Source of the DNA: Photobacterium swingsii
GTDB lineage: Bacteria > Pseudomonadota > Gammaproteobacteria > Enterobacterales > Vibrionaceae
DNA: 64,000 nt
Assembly (NCBI RefSeq): GCF_024346715.1
Contig: NZ_AP024853.1
Location: 248,001 to 312,000, forward strand
Reading direction: 5' to 3'
The position numbers were made by a program, and so were the translations under genes. Positions within the stretch are counted from its first letter, which is position 1. Each line of letters starts with the position of its first letter. The notes beneath the pieces were generated by a model. That model saw only the letters and a program-made list of their open reading frames with translations. It was not told the origin of the DNA and did not search any database. Below are positions 9,300 through 18,700 of this stretch, one piece after another.

Positions 9300-10321
9300 T
9301 GGCAATGAACCCATTAACAGAGCAGCGCTGGCTGCGTTTTAAAGCTCATCGACGGGGCTATTTCTCGCTATGGATTTTCTCTGTGTTATTCATAGTGAGC
9401 TTATTCGCTGAACTTATTGCGAATGACAAACCTTTGCTGATTAATTTCGACTCGCAGTGGTATTTTCCGATTGTTGAGCAATACGCAGAAACTGAGTTCG
9501 GCGGTGAGTTTGCAACAGAAGCGGATTATACCGATCCCTTTGTTGTCGATCTGATAGAGCAGCAAGGCTATATGGTTTGGCCGCTTATTCACTTTAACTA
9601 TGACACTATCAATTACAACTTAGCGGGACCTGCACCCTCGGCACCTGATGCGGTTAATTGGTTAGGCACTGATGATAAAGGGCGAGATGTGCTTGCGCGT
9701 ATTATTTATGGTTTTCGTATCTCGGTATTGTTTGGTTTTGCATTAACAATTATCTCCACCCTAGTTGGTGTCGTTGTAGGGGCATGTCAGGGCTATTACG
9801 GTGGCTGGTTAGACTTAATGGGGCAACGTTTCATTGAAGTATGGTCTGGCATGCCAACGCTGTTCTTACTGATTATTCTTTCCAGCTTTGTAGAACCGAA
9901 TTTTTGGTGGCTACTCGGCATTATGGTGTTGTTTAGTTGGATGGGGCTTGTTGGTGTTGTTCGAGCGGAGTTCTTGCGGTGCCGAAACTTTGATTATGTG
10001 CGTGCGGCACAAGCGCTGGGAGTGGGTGATAGCCGGATTATTTTACGGCACATGCTGCCAAATGCCATGGTGGCCTCACTGACTATGATGCCTTTTATAT
10101 TAAGTGGTTCAGTAACCACCTTAACCTCACTCGACTTTCTCGGTTTTGGTCTGCCAGCAGGTTCGCCTTCACTCGGCGAGCTACTTGCGCAAGGTAAGAC
10201 CAACTTGCAAGCGCCTTGGCTAGGACTTTCTGCGTTTGCGGTATTGTCTGTCATGCTAAGCCTACTTGTATTTATCGGTGAGGCAGTACGTGATGCCTTT
10301 GACCCTCACCAACAAGGATAA
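9299..10321 (+). CDS. yejE: YejE peptide ABC transporter permease
   Basis: Second permease subunit, 340 residues (341 in E. coli). The DppC-type motif LGTDDKGRDVLARIIYGFR lies near residues 121-139, followed by five membrane segments. The EAA loop (ALGVGDSRIILRHMLPNAM) for contact with the ATPase is near 237-255. A long periplasmic stretch at about 40-115 is specific to YejE. The ATG shares one base with the yejB stop (TAATG), indicating translational coupling. It forms the channel with YejB. Confidence 0.95.
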   Translation: MAMNPLTEQRWLRFKAHRRGYFSLWIFSVLFIVSLFAELIANDKPLLINFDSQWYFPIVEQYAETEFGGEFATEADYTDPFVVDLIEQQGYMVWPLIHFNYDTINYNLAGPAPSAPDAVNWLGTDDKGRDVLARIIYGFRISVLFGFALTIISTLVGVVVGACQGYYGGWLDLMGQRFIEVWSGMPTLFLLIILSSFVEPNFWWLLGIMVLFSWMGLVGVVRAEFLRCRNFDYVRAAQALGVGDSRIILRHMLPNAMVASLTMMPFILSGSVTTLTSLDFLGFGLPAGSPSLGELLAQGKTNLQAPWLGLSAFAVLSVMLSLLVFIGEAVRDAFDPHQQG

Positions 10322-10327
10322 GTCACC

Positions 10328-11932
10328 ATGCCTAACACTTTACTAACCATCAACAATTTATCGGTAGGCTTTGCCAGAGGTAAGGAGGTAAGCCAAGTTA
10401 CGCACGATGTGAGTGTAAGTATTCGTAGAGGTGAAACGCTTGCTTTAGTGGGGGAAAGTGGCTCGGGAAAATCAGTGACAGCGAACGCTATTTTACGTTT
10501 ATTACCTAAAGCGACAGCACGCTATATTAATGGCACAATTGATTATGACGGCATAGATATGCTGAGCTGTAGCGAGCGTAAGATGCGAGGGTTACGGGGT
10601 AACCGAATAGGGATGATTTTCCAAGAACCTATGATGTCACTTAATCCCTTGCATCGAATTGGTCGCCAGTTGTGCGAAACATTAGCCATTCATCGAGGTA
10701 TGCGGCCTAAGCAAGCTGAACAGCACGCTCTGACTTGGCTCAATAAGGTGGGGATTCGCAACCCTGAAAGGCGCTTAAATGCGTATCCTCATGAGTTATC
10801 AGGCGGCGAGCGTCAACGTGTCATGATAGCGATGGCGCTAGTGAATGAGCCAGAATTACTGATTGCCGATGAACCCACTACGGCGTTAGATGTATCAGTA
10901 CAAGCTCAAATCCTTGATTTGCTAAAAAGCTTGCAGCAAGAGATGGGCATGGCAATGCTATTTATTACCCATGATTTGAGTATCGTTCGTAAAATAGCCG
11001 ATAGGGTTGCAGTGATGCAGCTTGGCCGTTTGGTCGAGACCGATGATAAACAGGTAATATTCACAAGCCCAAGCCATCCTTATACTAAGAAGTTAATTGA
11101 TTCTGATCCAAAAGGTTCACCCGTTTCTGTTGATATGCAGTCTGAGCCTTTATTCAAGGTGGATGACTTACGCGTCTGGTTTCCGATTAAAGGGGGGATT
11201 CTTAAACGAACCATTGCGCACATAAAAGCGGTTACAGATGTGAGTTTTGTTTTACGAAAAGGGCACAGTGTTGGTTTAGTGGGGGAAAGCGGCAGTGGTA
11301 AATCGACGACAGGGATGGCGATATTAAAATTGCTCGAAAGTGAAGGTGTTATTGAATTTGATGGGCACGATATTTCAGCGTTAGATCGCAAGGAGATGTT
11401 GCCGTTTCGTCATAAAATGCAGGTAGTATTTCAAGACCCTTTTTCGGCATTAAATCCTCGAATGTCAGTCGCTCAAATTATCGGTGAAGGGTTGAAGGTG
11501 CATGCGCAGCTTTCAGCGGACGAAGAAGACGCTGCGATTTGTAAGGTGATGGAAGAAGTTGAACTGGATATCACTACTCGCCACCGTTTCCCGAATGAAT
11601 TTTCAGGAGGGCAACGTCAGCGGATTGCGATTGCACGCGCGTTAGTATTAAAGCCTGAATTTATCTTGTTGGATGAGCCGACATCCTCCTTAGATCGTAC
11701 TGTCCAAGCACAAGTATTGGAACTGCTAAAAACCTTACAGGAAAAATACGGTTTAAGTTATTTATTTATAAGTCATGACTTAAATGTCGTGAAGTCTCTA
11801 TGTCATTACACTTTGGTGCTGCGCCAAGGAGAAGTGGTTGAACAGGGTGGAACCGCAGAAATATTTACCGAACCAAAGCACGAATATACTCAGCAATTAG
11901 TTAACTTATCGACTGTTGATAAAATTGCATGA
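10328..11932 (+). CDS. yejF: YejF fused double ABC ATPase
   Basis: Energy-supplying subunit of the Yej importer, 534 residues with two ABC domains in one chain, as is usual for YejF. Domain 1 has Walker A GESGSGKS, signature LSGGERQRV and Walker [13 protein letters not shown]. Domain 2 repeats these with [17 protein letters not shown] and [11 protein letters not shown]. Each nucleotide domain carries the oligopeptide-transporter C-terminal stretch ([16 protein letters not shown]). AAGGAT precedes the start and the gene follows yejE by six bases. I see no clear terminator before the next gene, 82 bases on. Confidence 0.95.
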   Translation: MPNTLLTINNLSVGFARGKEVSQVTHDVSVSIRRGETLALVGESGSGKSVTANAILRLLPKATARYINGTIDYDGIDMLSCSERKMRGLRGNRIGMIFQEPMMSLNPLHRIGRQLCETLAIHRGMRPKQAEQHALTWLNKVGIRNPERRLNAYPHELSGGERQRVMIAMALVNEPELLIADEPTTALDVSVQAQILDLLKSLQQEMGMAMLFITHDLSIVRKIADRVAVMQLGRLVETDDKQVIFTSPSHPYTKKLIDSDPKGSPVSVDMQSEPLFKVDDLRVWFPIKGGILKRTIAHIKAVTDVSFVLRKGHSVGLVGESGSGKSTTGMAILKLLESEGVIEFDGHDISALDRKEMLPFRHKMQVVFQDPFSALNPRMSVAQIIGEGLKVHAQLSADEEDAAICKVMEEVELDITTRHRFPNEFSGGQRQRIAIARALVLKPEFILLDEPTSSLDRTVQAQVLELLKTLQEKYGLSYLFISHDLNVVKSLCHYTLVLRQGEVVEQGGTAEIFTEPKHEYTQQLVNLSTVDKIA

Positions 11933-12014
11933 TTATTCTGATTTTAGCTGTATCGTTTAAATGCTAAAGGTGATATACCTTAAGTATTCAAGGTTTTACA
12001 GGGACAGAATGTAA

Positions 12015-12902
12015 ATGGATAAGATCAATACGGTTGCGATTGTTGGCGGTACTCATGGTAATGAATATTCGGGTATTTATTTACTGCGTCAGTGGGATAA
12101 GCAACCTGAGATAATTTCACGAAGTACTTTTTCAACGGAAACAGTATTCGCTAATGAAAAAGCCTTTGAGCAAAATAAGCGCTATGTTGATTTTGACTTA
12201 AATCGCCAGTTTAGCCACGATGATCTGAATAACCCGAATTTACGTGGCTATGAGCAATGTTTGGCAAAGTCACTCAATCAGCAGTTAGGTCCTAAAGGGG
12301 ATGCACGAACCGACTTTATTATCGATCTGCATAATACCACCAGCAATATGGGGCCTTCGCTGATCTTACTACAATCTGATGAATTTAATCGCAAGATGGG
12401 TGCCTACGTTAAACAGCATATGCCATCAGCAGTTGTGGTATTTGAAGATCATGCATCGGTTGAGGAGCACTTTTTTCTTAGCTCACTGTCACCACAAGGT
12501 GTGATTGTTGAAATTGGACCGCAACCTCAGTCGGTTATTCGTCAAGATGTACTTGATTGGATGGCTGAAATGACTAAGCATATTCTTGATTTTATTGAGT
12601 TACACAATCAAGCTGATGTACCGGCTTTACCTCGTACATATGAAGCGTTTAAATATACTGAAACCTTATCACTACCATTAGATGAAGCAGGTGAACGTGC
12701 TGGTATGGTTCATCATTCTGTACAAGACGGTGACTTTAAACCGCTAAAAGATGGCGATCCAATATTTACTTTATTTGATGGCACAGAAATTTTTTGGGAA
12801 GGGGATTACATCGCTTACCCACATTTCATTAACGAAGCCGCGTATTACGATAATAACTTGGCCATGTCTTTGGCTGAAAAGCTTATCGTCCATACGGATT
12901 AG
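12015..12902 (+). CDS. Aspartoacylase / succinylglutamate desuccinylase-family hydrolase
   Basis: Zinc carboxypeptidase-like amidohydrolase of the AstE/AspA family, 295 residues. Zinc ligands are visible in the HGNE motif (His14, Glu17) and in DLHNTTSNMG; RYVDFDLNRQF is the substrate-binding Arg/Asn segment, and VEIGPQ contains the expected catalytic Glu. The pattern fits aspartoacylase (N-acetyl-aspartate to aspartate and acetate) better than AstE, because FDLNRQF and GPSLILLQ occur in vertebrate-type aspartoacylases, and no arginine succinyltransferase genes are nearby. It may be transcribed with yejABEF, which would pair N-acyl amino acid or peptide uptake with hydrolysis; that is inference. 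Confidence 0.88.
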   Translation: MDKINTVAIVGGTHGNEYSGIYLLRQWDKQPEIISRSTFSTETVFANEKAFEQNKRYVDFDLNRQFSHDDLNNPNLRGYEQCLAKSLNQQLGPKGDARTDFIIDLHNTTSNMGPSLILLQSDEFNRKMGAYVKQHMPSAVVVFEDHASVEEHFFLSSLSPQGVIVEIGPQPQSVIRQDVLDWMAEMTKHILDFIELHNQADVPALPRTYEAFKYTETLSLPLDEAGERAGMVHHSVQDGDFKPLKDGDPIFTLFDGTEIFWEGDYIAYPHFINEAAYYDNNLAMSLAEKLIVHTD

Positions 12903-13087
12903 GCTGTGTCTCATGATGTCTGTATTATTGATGTCATTTAGGAATATCGCGCGATGGGTTGATAGCGAGTGTATTTTTAATCACTTAACTAGATCATATT
13001 AGCGACCATTTCCGTGATTGACCTCGCATCTTAGTCGCAGTTACGTATATAATTGCCGGCTACGAATATTACTCGAATACTGACACC

Positions 13088-13300
13088 ATGAACCGTAAAA
13101 AGAAAGTGAACCAGATCCTTAAGAAAAGGATGAAAAAGACTAACTCTAAGCTTCATAAAAGCAATAAGCCTCGCTATATCTCTAAGGCTGAGCGTGCAAA
13201 AATGGAGCAAGAAGAAGCTCTGGCTGCACAAAATGAAGCACAAACTGACGCTGTTGTGACGGAAGAACTAGATTCTGAGCCTAAAGCAGCCGCAGAATAA
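13088..13300 (+). CDS. Small basic DUF2986-type protein
   Basis: A 70-residue protein with a strongly basic N-terminal half (MNRKKKVNQILKKRMKKTN, then NKPRYISKAERAKMEQEE) and an acidic, Ala-rich tail. The N-terminal signature matches the DUF2986 family as I remember it from Vibrio. No function is known for the family. The charge pattern suggests nucleic-acid or ribosome association, but that is speculation. It stands alone, with non-coding DNA of about 200 bases on each side. Confidence 0.75.
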   Translation: MNRKKKVNQILKKRMKKTNSKLHKSNKPRYISKAERAKMEQEEALAAQNEAQTDAVVTEELDSEPKAAAE

Positions 13301-13511
13301 TATTGCTGGTCGATTCGATATTTTAGTGTCACTTAGTGATGATTTCATTGAGTGATACTGATTTATTGACGTAAAGTTCAACAGGGATACCGCGAAAGAA
13401 ACTGTGTGTTGGCGTTTATAATCTTGCAGTTACTAGTATTGATGAGGTTAAAAACGCCAACATATCGACTCGTGATATGAATAAATACAACGTGTTTTAG
13501 TGAGGAAGAAA

Positions 13512-13964
13512 ATGATTTCAAAGTGGGCAATACGATTTAATCAGATGGCTGAACTGGTTGCCTCTTGGAGTAAAGACCCTTCTACCCAAGTAGGGGCGGT
13601 TATCACCAAGCACAACCGTATCGTTTCAGTTGGCTTTAATGGTTACCCGCACGGTATTTCGGATAGTGCTGAAACTGACGACCGTGATATGAAGTATCTG
13701 AAAACGCTGCACGCTGAAGAGAATGCCATTCTTTTTGCGAAGCGTGACTTAGATGACTGCGAAATTTGGGTTACACATTTTCCATGTCCGAACTGTGCCG
13801 CAAAGATTATTCAAACTGGTATTACTGCTGTTCACTGCCCAGAGCAAAGTGAAGACTTTTTATCGCGTTGGGGTGAAAAAATCAAAGTTAGCCAAGATAT
13901 GTTTGAACAAGCGAACGTAGAAGTGGATTGGTTACCTGTCGATGAGCTGCAAGAAGCACCTTAA
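13512..13964 (+). CDS. dCMP deaminase-like zinc nucleotide deaminase
   Basis: Cytidine/deoxycytidylate deaminase-fold enzyme, 150 residues. The zinc site is complete: HAEEN (His67, proton-transfer Glu69) and PCPNC (Cys92, Cys95). STQVGAVI and GFNGYPHGI are the usual substrate-loop segments of dCMP deaminases, so the likely reaction is dCMP to dUMP for thymidylate synthesis. It lacks the extra N-terminal kinase domain of some ComE-type proteins. The start is the ATG at 13512 (GAGGAA just upstream); the in-frame GTG at 13500 overlaps the ribosome site. A strong terminator follows. Confidence 0.9.
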   Translation: MISKWAIRFNQMAELVASWSKDPSTQVGAVITKHNRIVSVGFNGYPHGISDSAETDDRDMKYLKTLHAEENAILFAKRDLDDCEIWVTHFPCPNCAAKIIQTGITAVHCPEQSEDFLSRWGEKIKVSQDMFEQANVEVDWLPVDELQEAP

Positions 13965-13995
13965 CTCTATTTAAGGCCAAATCAAGTTTAAATAA

Positions 13996-14023
13996 AAAGA
14001 GAGTCGCCTAAGCGACTCTCTTT
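13996..14023. terminator. Bidirectional terminator between the dCMP deaminase gene and nagA
   Basis: Perfect 12-bp stem (13996-14007 with 14012-14023) with CTAA loop, flanked by A-run and T-run. Confidence 0.88.
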
Positions 14024-14081
14024 TTTATGTTCTAGTTACTAATTATCAGTATTCAATCAAGCTGAACGATGACTGAACTTA

Positions 14082-15218
14082 TTAGCTGTAGTTATGTTCT
14101 GTTCCCATTTGAAATACAGAAGTAACAGCGAGATCATCGCTAAGTAAAGTGATGTTTGCTTTATAGCCTTTCGCAATTCTGCCGTAGTTATCGTCTAAGC
14201 CTAATGCTTTTGCAGGATAGAGACTCGCAAGTCGTAGTGCTTCTTCTTTGGATACGCCAACATGTTTGATGAGGTTTTTTACGCCTTCAATCATGGTGAT
14301 GGCAGCACCAGCAATCGTGCCGTCAGCGTAGTGACATTTTCCATCAGTAACGTAAGCTTTTGTGCCTGCCATGTCGTACTCTGTCATATCAGTACCCGCA
14401 GGGTTGACTGCATCGGTGACCATGAAGAGTTTTTCGCCCAGTTGTTGGTGTGCGATGCGAACGGAAGCGTATGAAGAGTGAATCCCATCAACAATGATGC
14501 CAGCATGTGGTTTTTGATCGAAGATGTAGCCGACCGTGCCTGGCTCACGCGAACCTAATGGTGTCATCGCATTATATAAGTGTGTCGCCATTGTCAGACC
14601 TTTCTTCTCTGCACATTCGTCATAAGTAGAGTTGGTGTGCCCCAGTGACACTGTGATGCCTGCTGAAGTCAGAATATCAATAACTTGCTGTGAGGTATTT
14701 TCAGGTGCCAGTGTGATAACACTGATATGTGCTGCATTATCGGCAAGATAATGTGCAGTCACTTCATCTAGCTTGCGAATACAATCTTCTTGGTGAGCCC
14801 CTTTTTTAGCTTTACTAATAAAAGGTCCTTCGAGGTGTAAACCTAAAATACCTTCTGCTGTTGGGTTAGCAATGCCTGCAACCATATCAACAACGGCTTT
14901 CATTGGCGCTTCAGGGCTAGTAATAAAGGTTGGTAAGTACTGGGTCGTACCATGGCGTAGATTAGTTGTATTCATGGTATCAAGTGTGGCTTTACGAATA
15001 TCGGTATTAAGTAACACACCACCGCAGCCATTTATTTGAATATCAATGAATCCCGCAGTTGCCAGCGCGCCTTTACCATCAATCACAACGTCAGGAAGCG
15101 TGGCTTGATCTAATGGTAATACATCAATGATTTCATCACCCTGAAGGATGATTGCTTGGTTTGAAATGATGTTGTTTCCATCGAAAACATCGACATTAGT
15201 GATAGCACGTAAAGGCAT
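14082..15218 (-). CDS. nagA: N-acetylglucosamine-6-phosphate deacetylase
   Basis: Converts GlcNAc-6-phosphate to glucosamine-6-phosphate in amino sugar and chitin-derived sugar use, in the cytoplasm. About 378 residues, close to the usual 380. Family motifs: AGFIDIQINGCGG near the start, GLHLEGPFIS (metal-ligand Glu), SLGHTNSTYDE, ATHLYNAMTPLGSREPG (His ligand) and VTDAVNPAGT (catalytic Asp). I place the start at 15218, where AAGGAAT lies upstream; ten residues of the longer frame (ATG 15248) lack a ribosome site. No nagE, nagB or nagC is adjacent, so this is an isolated copy, possibly an additional paralogue. Confidence 0.95.
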   Translation of the reverse strand: MPLRAITNVDVFDGNNIISNQAIILQGDEIIDVLPLDQATLPDVVIDGKGALATAGFIDIQINGCGGVLLNTDIRKATLDTMNTTNLRHGTTQYLPTFITSPEAPMKAVVDMVAGIANPTAEGILGLHLEGPFISKAKKGAHQEDCIRKLDEVTAHYLADNAAHISVITLAPENTSQQVIDILTSAGITVSLGHTNSTYDECAEKKGLTMATHLYNAMTPLGSREPGTVGYIFDQKPHAGIIVDGIHSSYASVRIAHQQLGEKLFMVTDAVNPAGTDMTEYDMAGTKAYVTDGKCHYADGTIAGAAITMIEGVKNLIKHVGVSKEEALRLASLYPAKALGLDDNYGRIAKGYKANITLLSDDLAVTSVFQMGTEHNYS

Positions 15219-15432
15219 GGCATATTCCTTATCGACCAATTCAGTCATACGAAAGCTGATTGGTCACTCAATCTAAATTATAGAAGCTTTGGTATTGCTC
15301 GGTGCTTATAGGAAAACAGCGCACGTTGAGAAAACCACTTAATTCACAATGAAAAATAAGATACTAGGAAGACAAGGGAAGGTCAATGCTTGACTATGAT
15401 TTTGCGGTGAATCATATAAGTTAGGCTATAAA

Positions 15433-15459
15433 TAGCCCTCCTTGTATGTCGGAGGGCTA
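15433..15459 (-). terminator. Hairpin after the secreted protein gene
   Basis: Nine-bp perfect stem (TAGCCCTCC with GGAGGGCTA) and nine-base loop, 37 bases after the stop of the leftward gene. The T-run on that strand is short. Confidence 0.5.
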
Positions 15460-15495
15460 ATGTAGGTCTTAAGGTGAAACGCTTTATTGGCAATA

Positions 15496-16038
15496 TTATC
15501 TTTCACCCACAGGAATCATAATGTGGACGTAAGGGGTATCTTTCCACATCACATAAGGTCCGCCGTTATTAGGATCGACGGGGAGCGAATCCAGTAAGCT
15601 TTGGTCTGGGGTGATGATCATGAGATGCGGGCCTTCTTTGGCCCATTGATTTTCTTCAGTTTCACCTTCGGCATAAGGGTCGATGTTACTTGCCCCTTGA
15701 TCGCCAGCCAGCATATATGAAATGCCGATAGTCTTAGCTTGGAACGGTTTTTTGTTCATCCAAGCATCAGCCCATTCCATCCACGCTTCATCCATACACA
15801 TAGGCGCTTTGCCTTCAAGCTGTGGAGGCGTCGGGAAGCAGGTGTAGCGACTGTCACCTTTTTGTAAGACATTTTTTTCCCAGTCCAGCACGGTGACTTT
15901 ATCTTTTAAAGTCGGCGGTGCGGCGCTGAGTGCATCTTCTAACATTTCTTTTGGACTACTCTCAGCAGCGTATAGATTACAAGAGAGCCCTGCCAACAGC
16001 GTGCTGGTAAGTAAGATATTTAATTTTGTATTCATCAT
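15496..16038 (-). CDS. Secreted protein of unknown function
   Basis: A 180-residue protein with a clear Sec signal peptide (MMNTKLNILLTSTLLAGLSC up to NLYAAES). The mature part is rich in Trp, Met and Pro, with EAWMEWADAWMNKKP in the middle and a C-terminal PYVMWKDTPYVHIMIPVGE. Two Cys (YTCFP and APMCMDE) may form a disulfide. I do not recognise a Pfam family. It is probably periplasmic. Two adjacent ATGs (16038 and 16035) could serve as start. It is monocistronic. Confidence 0.8.
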   Translation of the reverse strand: MMNTKLNILLTSTLLAGLSCNLYAAESSPKEMLEDALSAAPPTLKDKVTVLDWEKNVLQKGDSRYTCFPTPPQLEGKAPMCMDEAWMEWADAWMNKKPFQAKTIGISYMLAGDQGASNIDPYAEGETEENQWAKEGPHLMIITPDQSLLDSLPVDPNNGGPYVMWKDTPYVHIMIPVGER

Positions 16039-16296
16039 TCATCTTCGGATTTTTTATCCGCCTTGAAAAGAACGCACTTAATTATAGGTGACGCTGTCAC
16101 TCCTGCATGATGAAGCTTTATTTATCTTTAAAAATGCCACTTACCCACCTGCGTGGAAGTATAATAGTGCTTATTAAAGAGTGTGTTACCTCTTATATCT
16201 AGTTGCTGGGGAAATTAATTGATTCAACACGAATAGTTAAATGTACCTTCATTCATAAATGCATTATGGTGTCGCTGAATATTGTTGGAGGTTGTA

Positions 16297-17688
16297 ATGA
16301 AGCCACAAACTGTCCTTGCTAGTGTTGCGTTAGTGATTGCACTGGGCTCACTAGAGAAAAGTATTGTGACAACGCCTTTGCCTACTATTGGTGAAGAGCT
16401 GGGTGCTGGCCAAGCACTGACTTGGGTGATTACGGCATATTTATTAGCAGCAACTGCTGTGCTGCCTGTCTATGGCAAATTGAGTGATATTTTTGGTCGT
16501 GTACGCATGCTAAATGTCGGCATCGTTTTGTTTATTCTTGGTTCGGTGGCGTGTGGCCTCGCACCAGATTTGCCGAGTTTAATTGCAGGACGTGTGTTGC
16601 AAGGTATTGGTGGCGGTGGACTGTTAGCACTGGCTTTTACCGTGATTGCAGATTGTATTCCAGCAAGAGATGTGGGGAAATATCAAGGGTATATTTCTGC
16701 TGTTTATGCAGTTTCAAGTATTGCAGGGCCATTACTGGGTGGCTTCTTTGCTGAGAATGCAGATTGGCGTTGGGTATTCTGGATTAATTTGCCATTAGGG
16801 GCATTAGCGATGTGGCTGGTGAATCGAAACTTATCACATCTAAGTAAAGGGAGGCGTTCTTCATTTGATTGGAAGGGCGCTGGTTTATTAATGTTGTTGT
16901 CTACTGTATTACTGCTAGTGGTATCGCCAGAATCCACCATCAGTAATTATATTCTTGTGCCTGTTCTAGTGGTTTCAACCCTTCTTCTGGTGCTTGTTGA
17001 GCGTAAGCAAACCGATCCTATCTTACCTGCGCGTTTGGTGCATCTTGATGGCTATATGATGAGTGTTGGCTTGATGATGCTGTCTCAGCTGCTAATGTTT
17101 GCTGTACTGGTTTATTTACCCCTACAGATGCAGTGGCAAAAGCAAATGACAGCATCTGAAAGCGGTATGTTGATGATGATATTTATGTTTAGTATCACTA
17201 CAGGGGCATTTAGTAGCGGTAAGTTAATTGCTCGTAGGGGAAAATATAAGCCGTTTGTGGTGGTGGGATTTTTGCTGGCTGCGATTGCACTATGGATTTT
17301 ACACAGTGATCTTTACGTACCACTAGCGCTTGGTCTCGCAGGGTTGGGGCTTGGCTTTACCATTCCATCGCTTAGTGTAGTGGTACAAAATGTGTTGCCA
17401 CCGGCTGATCGTGGTATAGGGATGTCGATGTTTAGTTATGGCCGTGAACTTGGCGGAGCGATTGGTGTTGCATTTTGTTCGGCACTTTTTCATTTTCAGT
17501 TATCAAAATCGTCAACCACCAGTGCAGTGGTAAATATTGATGGCCATAGCCAAACATCGCTCGCTGATTTTTCTTCTGCTCAACTAGCAGAAGGCTTTAA
17601 CTTTATTTATGGCGGAATGGCGATTGTTGCTGTGATAGCGCTAGTGCTGACTTTACTTATGCTACGGCATCAGTCATTAGATAATTAG
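16297..17688 (+). CDS. MFS multidrug transporter, DHA2 (14-helix) type
   Basis: Proton-coupled exporter of 463 residues with about 14 membrane helices. The MFS motif A appears as GKLSDIFGRVRM after helix 2, motif B as IAGRVLQGIGGGG, and the exporter motif C as GPLLGGFF. This is the EmrB/QacA-like branch; the substrate cannot be told. There is no EmrA-type partner beside it. The start is ATG 16297, with TTGGAGG five bases upstream; the longer TTG start would place the ribosome site inside the gene. A terminator follows. Confidence 0.92.
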   Translation: MKPQTVLASVALVIALGSLEKSIVTTPLPTIGEELGAGQALTWVITAYLLAATAVLPVYGKLSDIFGRVRMLNVGIVLFILGSVACGLAPDLPSLIAGRVLQGIGGGGLLALAFTVIADCIPARDVGKYQGYISAVYAVSSIAGPLLGGFFAENADWRWVFWINLPLGALAMWLVNRNLSHLSKGRRSSFDWKGAGLLMLLSTVLLLVVSPESTISNYILVPVLVVSTLLLVLVERKQTDPILPARLVHLDGYMMSVGLMMLSQLLMFAVLVYLPLQMQWQKQMTASESGMLMMIFMFSITTGAFSSGKLIARRGKYKPFVVVGFLLAAIALWILHSDLYVPLALGLAGLGLGFTIPSLSVVVQNVLPPADRGIGMSMFSYGRELGGAIGVAFCSALFHFQLSKSSTTSAVVNIDGHSQTSLADFSSAQLAEGFNFIYGGMAIVAVIALVLTLLMLRHQSLDN

Positions 17689-17725
17689 CGGTAAAAATCG
17701 CCATTTAAAAGCATATCAAACAGAT

Positions 17726-17746
17726 AAGGCGTGCGTGGCACGCCTT
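17726..17746 (+). terminator. Terminator of the MFS transporter gene
   Basis: Nine-bp perfect stem (AAGGCGTGC with GCACGCCTT), GTG loop, then a T-run. Confidence 0.85.
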
Positions 17747-17856
17747 TTTCGTACTGGTGTGTTGAGCTGGGTTGAGGCAGAATACTTGCTTTCAAAGTGA
17801 CAGTTTATTCCAGTTTTAATCTATATGTATGTTTTTACTGGGAAAAGAGGTTTTTC

Positions 17857-18618
17857 ATGTCTTGGTCCGATTGGCCATTTATTACGTCGAGTGTATTTTC
17901 TCAGCTCGCAATTGGCGCATTTATTTCGTTAGCTTGTGTGATTTTAAGTGGCAAGCTCTGTTTTGGGCAAAGTGATCGTGTTCACCGAACTATGCCTGCA
18001 TTATGGCTCATGTTGTTTGTTTCTTTGATCTTACGAGAAGGAAACTTGATGCTAATGCAGGTAAATTCGCCATACTCGCTGACGAATGAAGTGCTGCTTG
18101 CGATAGTGTTCTTTGGTTTTGCGATCTGCTACTGGTTTGTAGAAAAAGGGTTAGTGGCAACAGAAGGATTTCGAAAAATATTACTTGTTAATGTGATGGT
18201 GATTGGCATTGCTTATCTTGTGAATGGCTTTGTTGTTCGTTCGACACATTGGCTGGTCGTGTCTCACTTTATAGCAACAACACTCGTTGGTGGAATGTTG
18301 TTTGCTCATGCTGCTCTAGTTAGGGCGCAGCATAAGGTGGAAGCTGTTAATCACGTTTTTCCAGTAGCTGGAACCTTGCTTGCCATAGTGTGCTTTGTTA
18401 TGGGCGCCAGTCAGCTTGGTGACCTAGAAGCGTTAGCTGAAACACAGAATCAAGTTGGACCATTAATTGCGCAAATTATTAGCTTAGGCTTATTAGTTGC
18501 AGCTGTAGGTGTGTGGTTAATGCCACTGATCACTCGTTCTAAGCCTGTGCAGGGTGTTATGACATTTGCACTATTGCTGATTTTTATATCGTCATTGTTT
18601 GCTGGTGTAGGTGTATAA
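17857..18618 (+). CDS. DmsC-like membrane anchor protein (orphan)
   Basis: A 253-residue integral membrane protein with eight predicted helices, resembling the DmsC anchor subunit that passes quinol electrons to DMSO-reductase-type enzymes. Typical are the opening SWSDWPFITSSVFSQLAIGA, a tight 8-TM topology and short loops. AAGAGG lies six bases before ATG 17857; the longer GTG frame has no such site. The expected partners, a DmsA molybdoenzyme and a DmsB iron-sulfur protein, are absent from the window; the molybdoenzyme at 42-44 kb is of the soluble BisC/TorA type. It may serve a distant complex. Similarity is at family level, from memory. Confidence 0.75.
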   Translation: MSWSDWPFITSSVFSQLAIGAFISLACVILSGKLCFGQSDRVHRTMPALWLMLFVSLILREGNLMLMQVNSPYSLTNEVLLAIVFFGFAICYWFVEKGLVATEGFRKILLVNVMVIGIAYLVNGFVVRSTHWLVVSHFIATTLVGGMLFAHAALVRAQHKVEAVNHVFPVAGTLLAIVCFVMGASQLGDLEALAETQNQVGPLIAQIISLGLLVAAVGVWLMPLITRSKPVQGVMTFALLLIFISSLFAGVGV

Positions 18619-18655
18619 TTTAATAGCATTAGTGTTAAAATCAGCGAAACAACAG

Positions 18656-18679
18656 AGGCGGTGCTAAATAGCATCGCCT
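18656..18679 (+). terminator. Terminator of the DmsC-like gene
   Basis: Stem AGGCGGTGCTA (18656-18666) with TAGCATCGCCT (18669-18679), one G-T pair, followed by a seven-base T-run. Confidence 0.85.
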
Positions 18680-18700
18680 TTTTTATTTGGGCTCTGTGCG

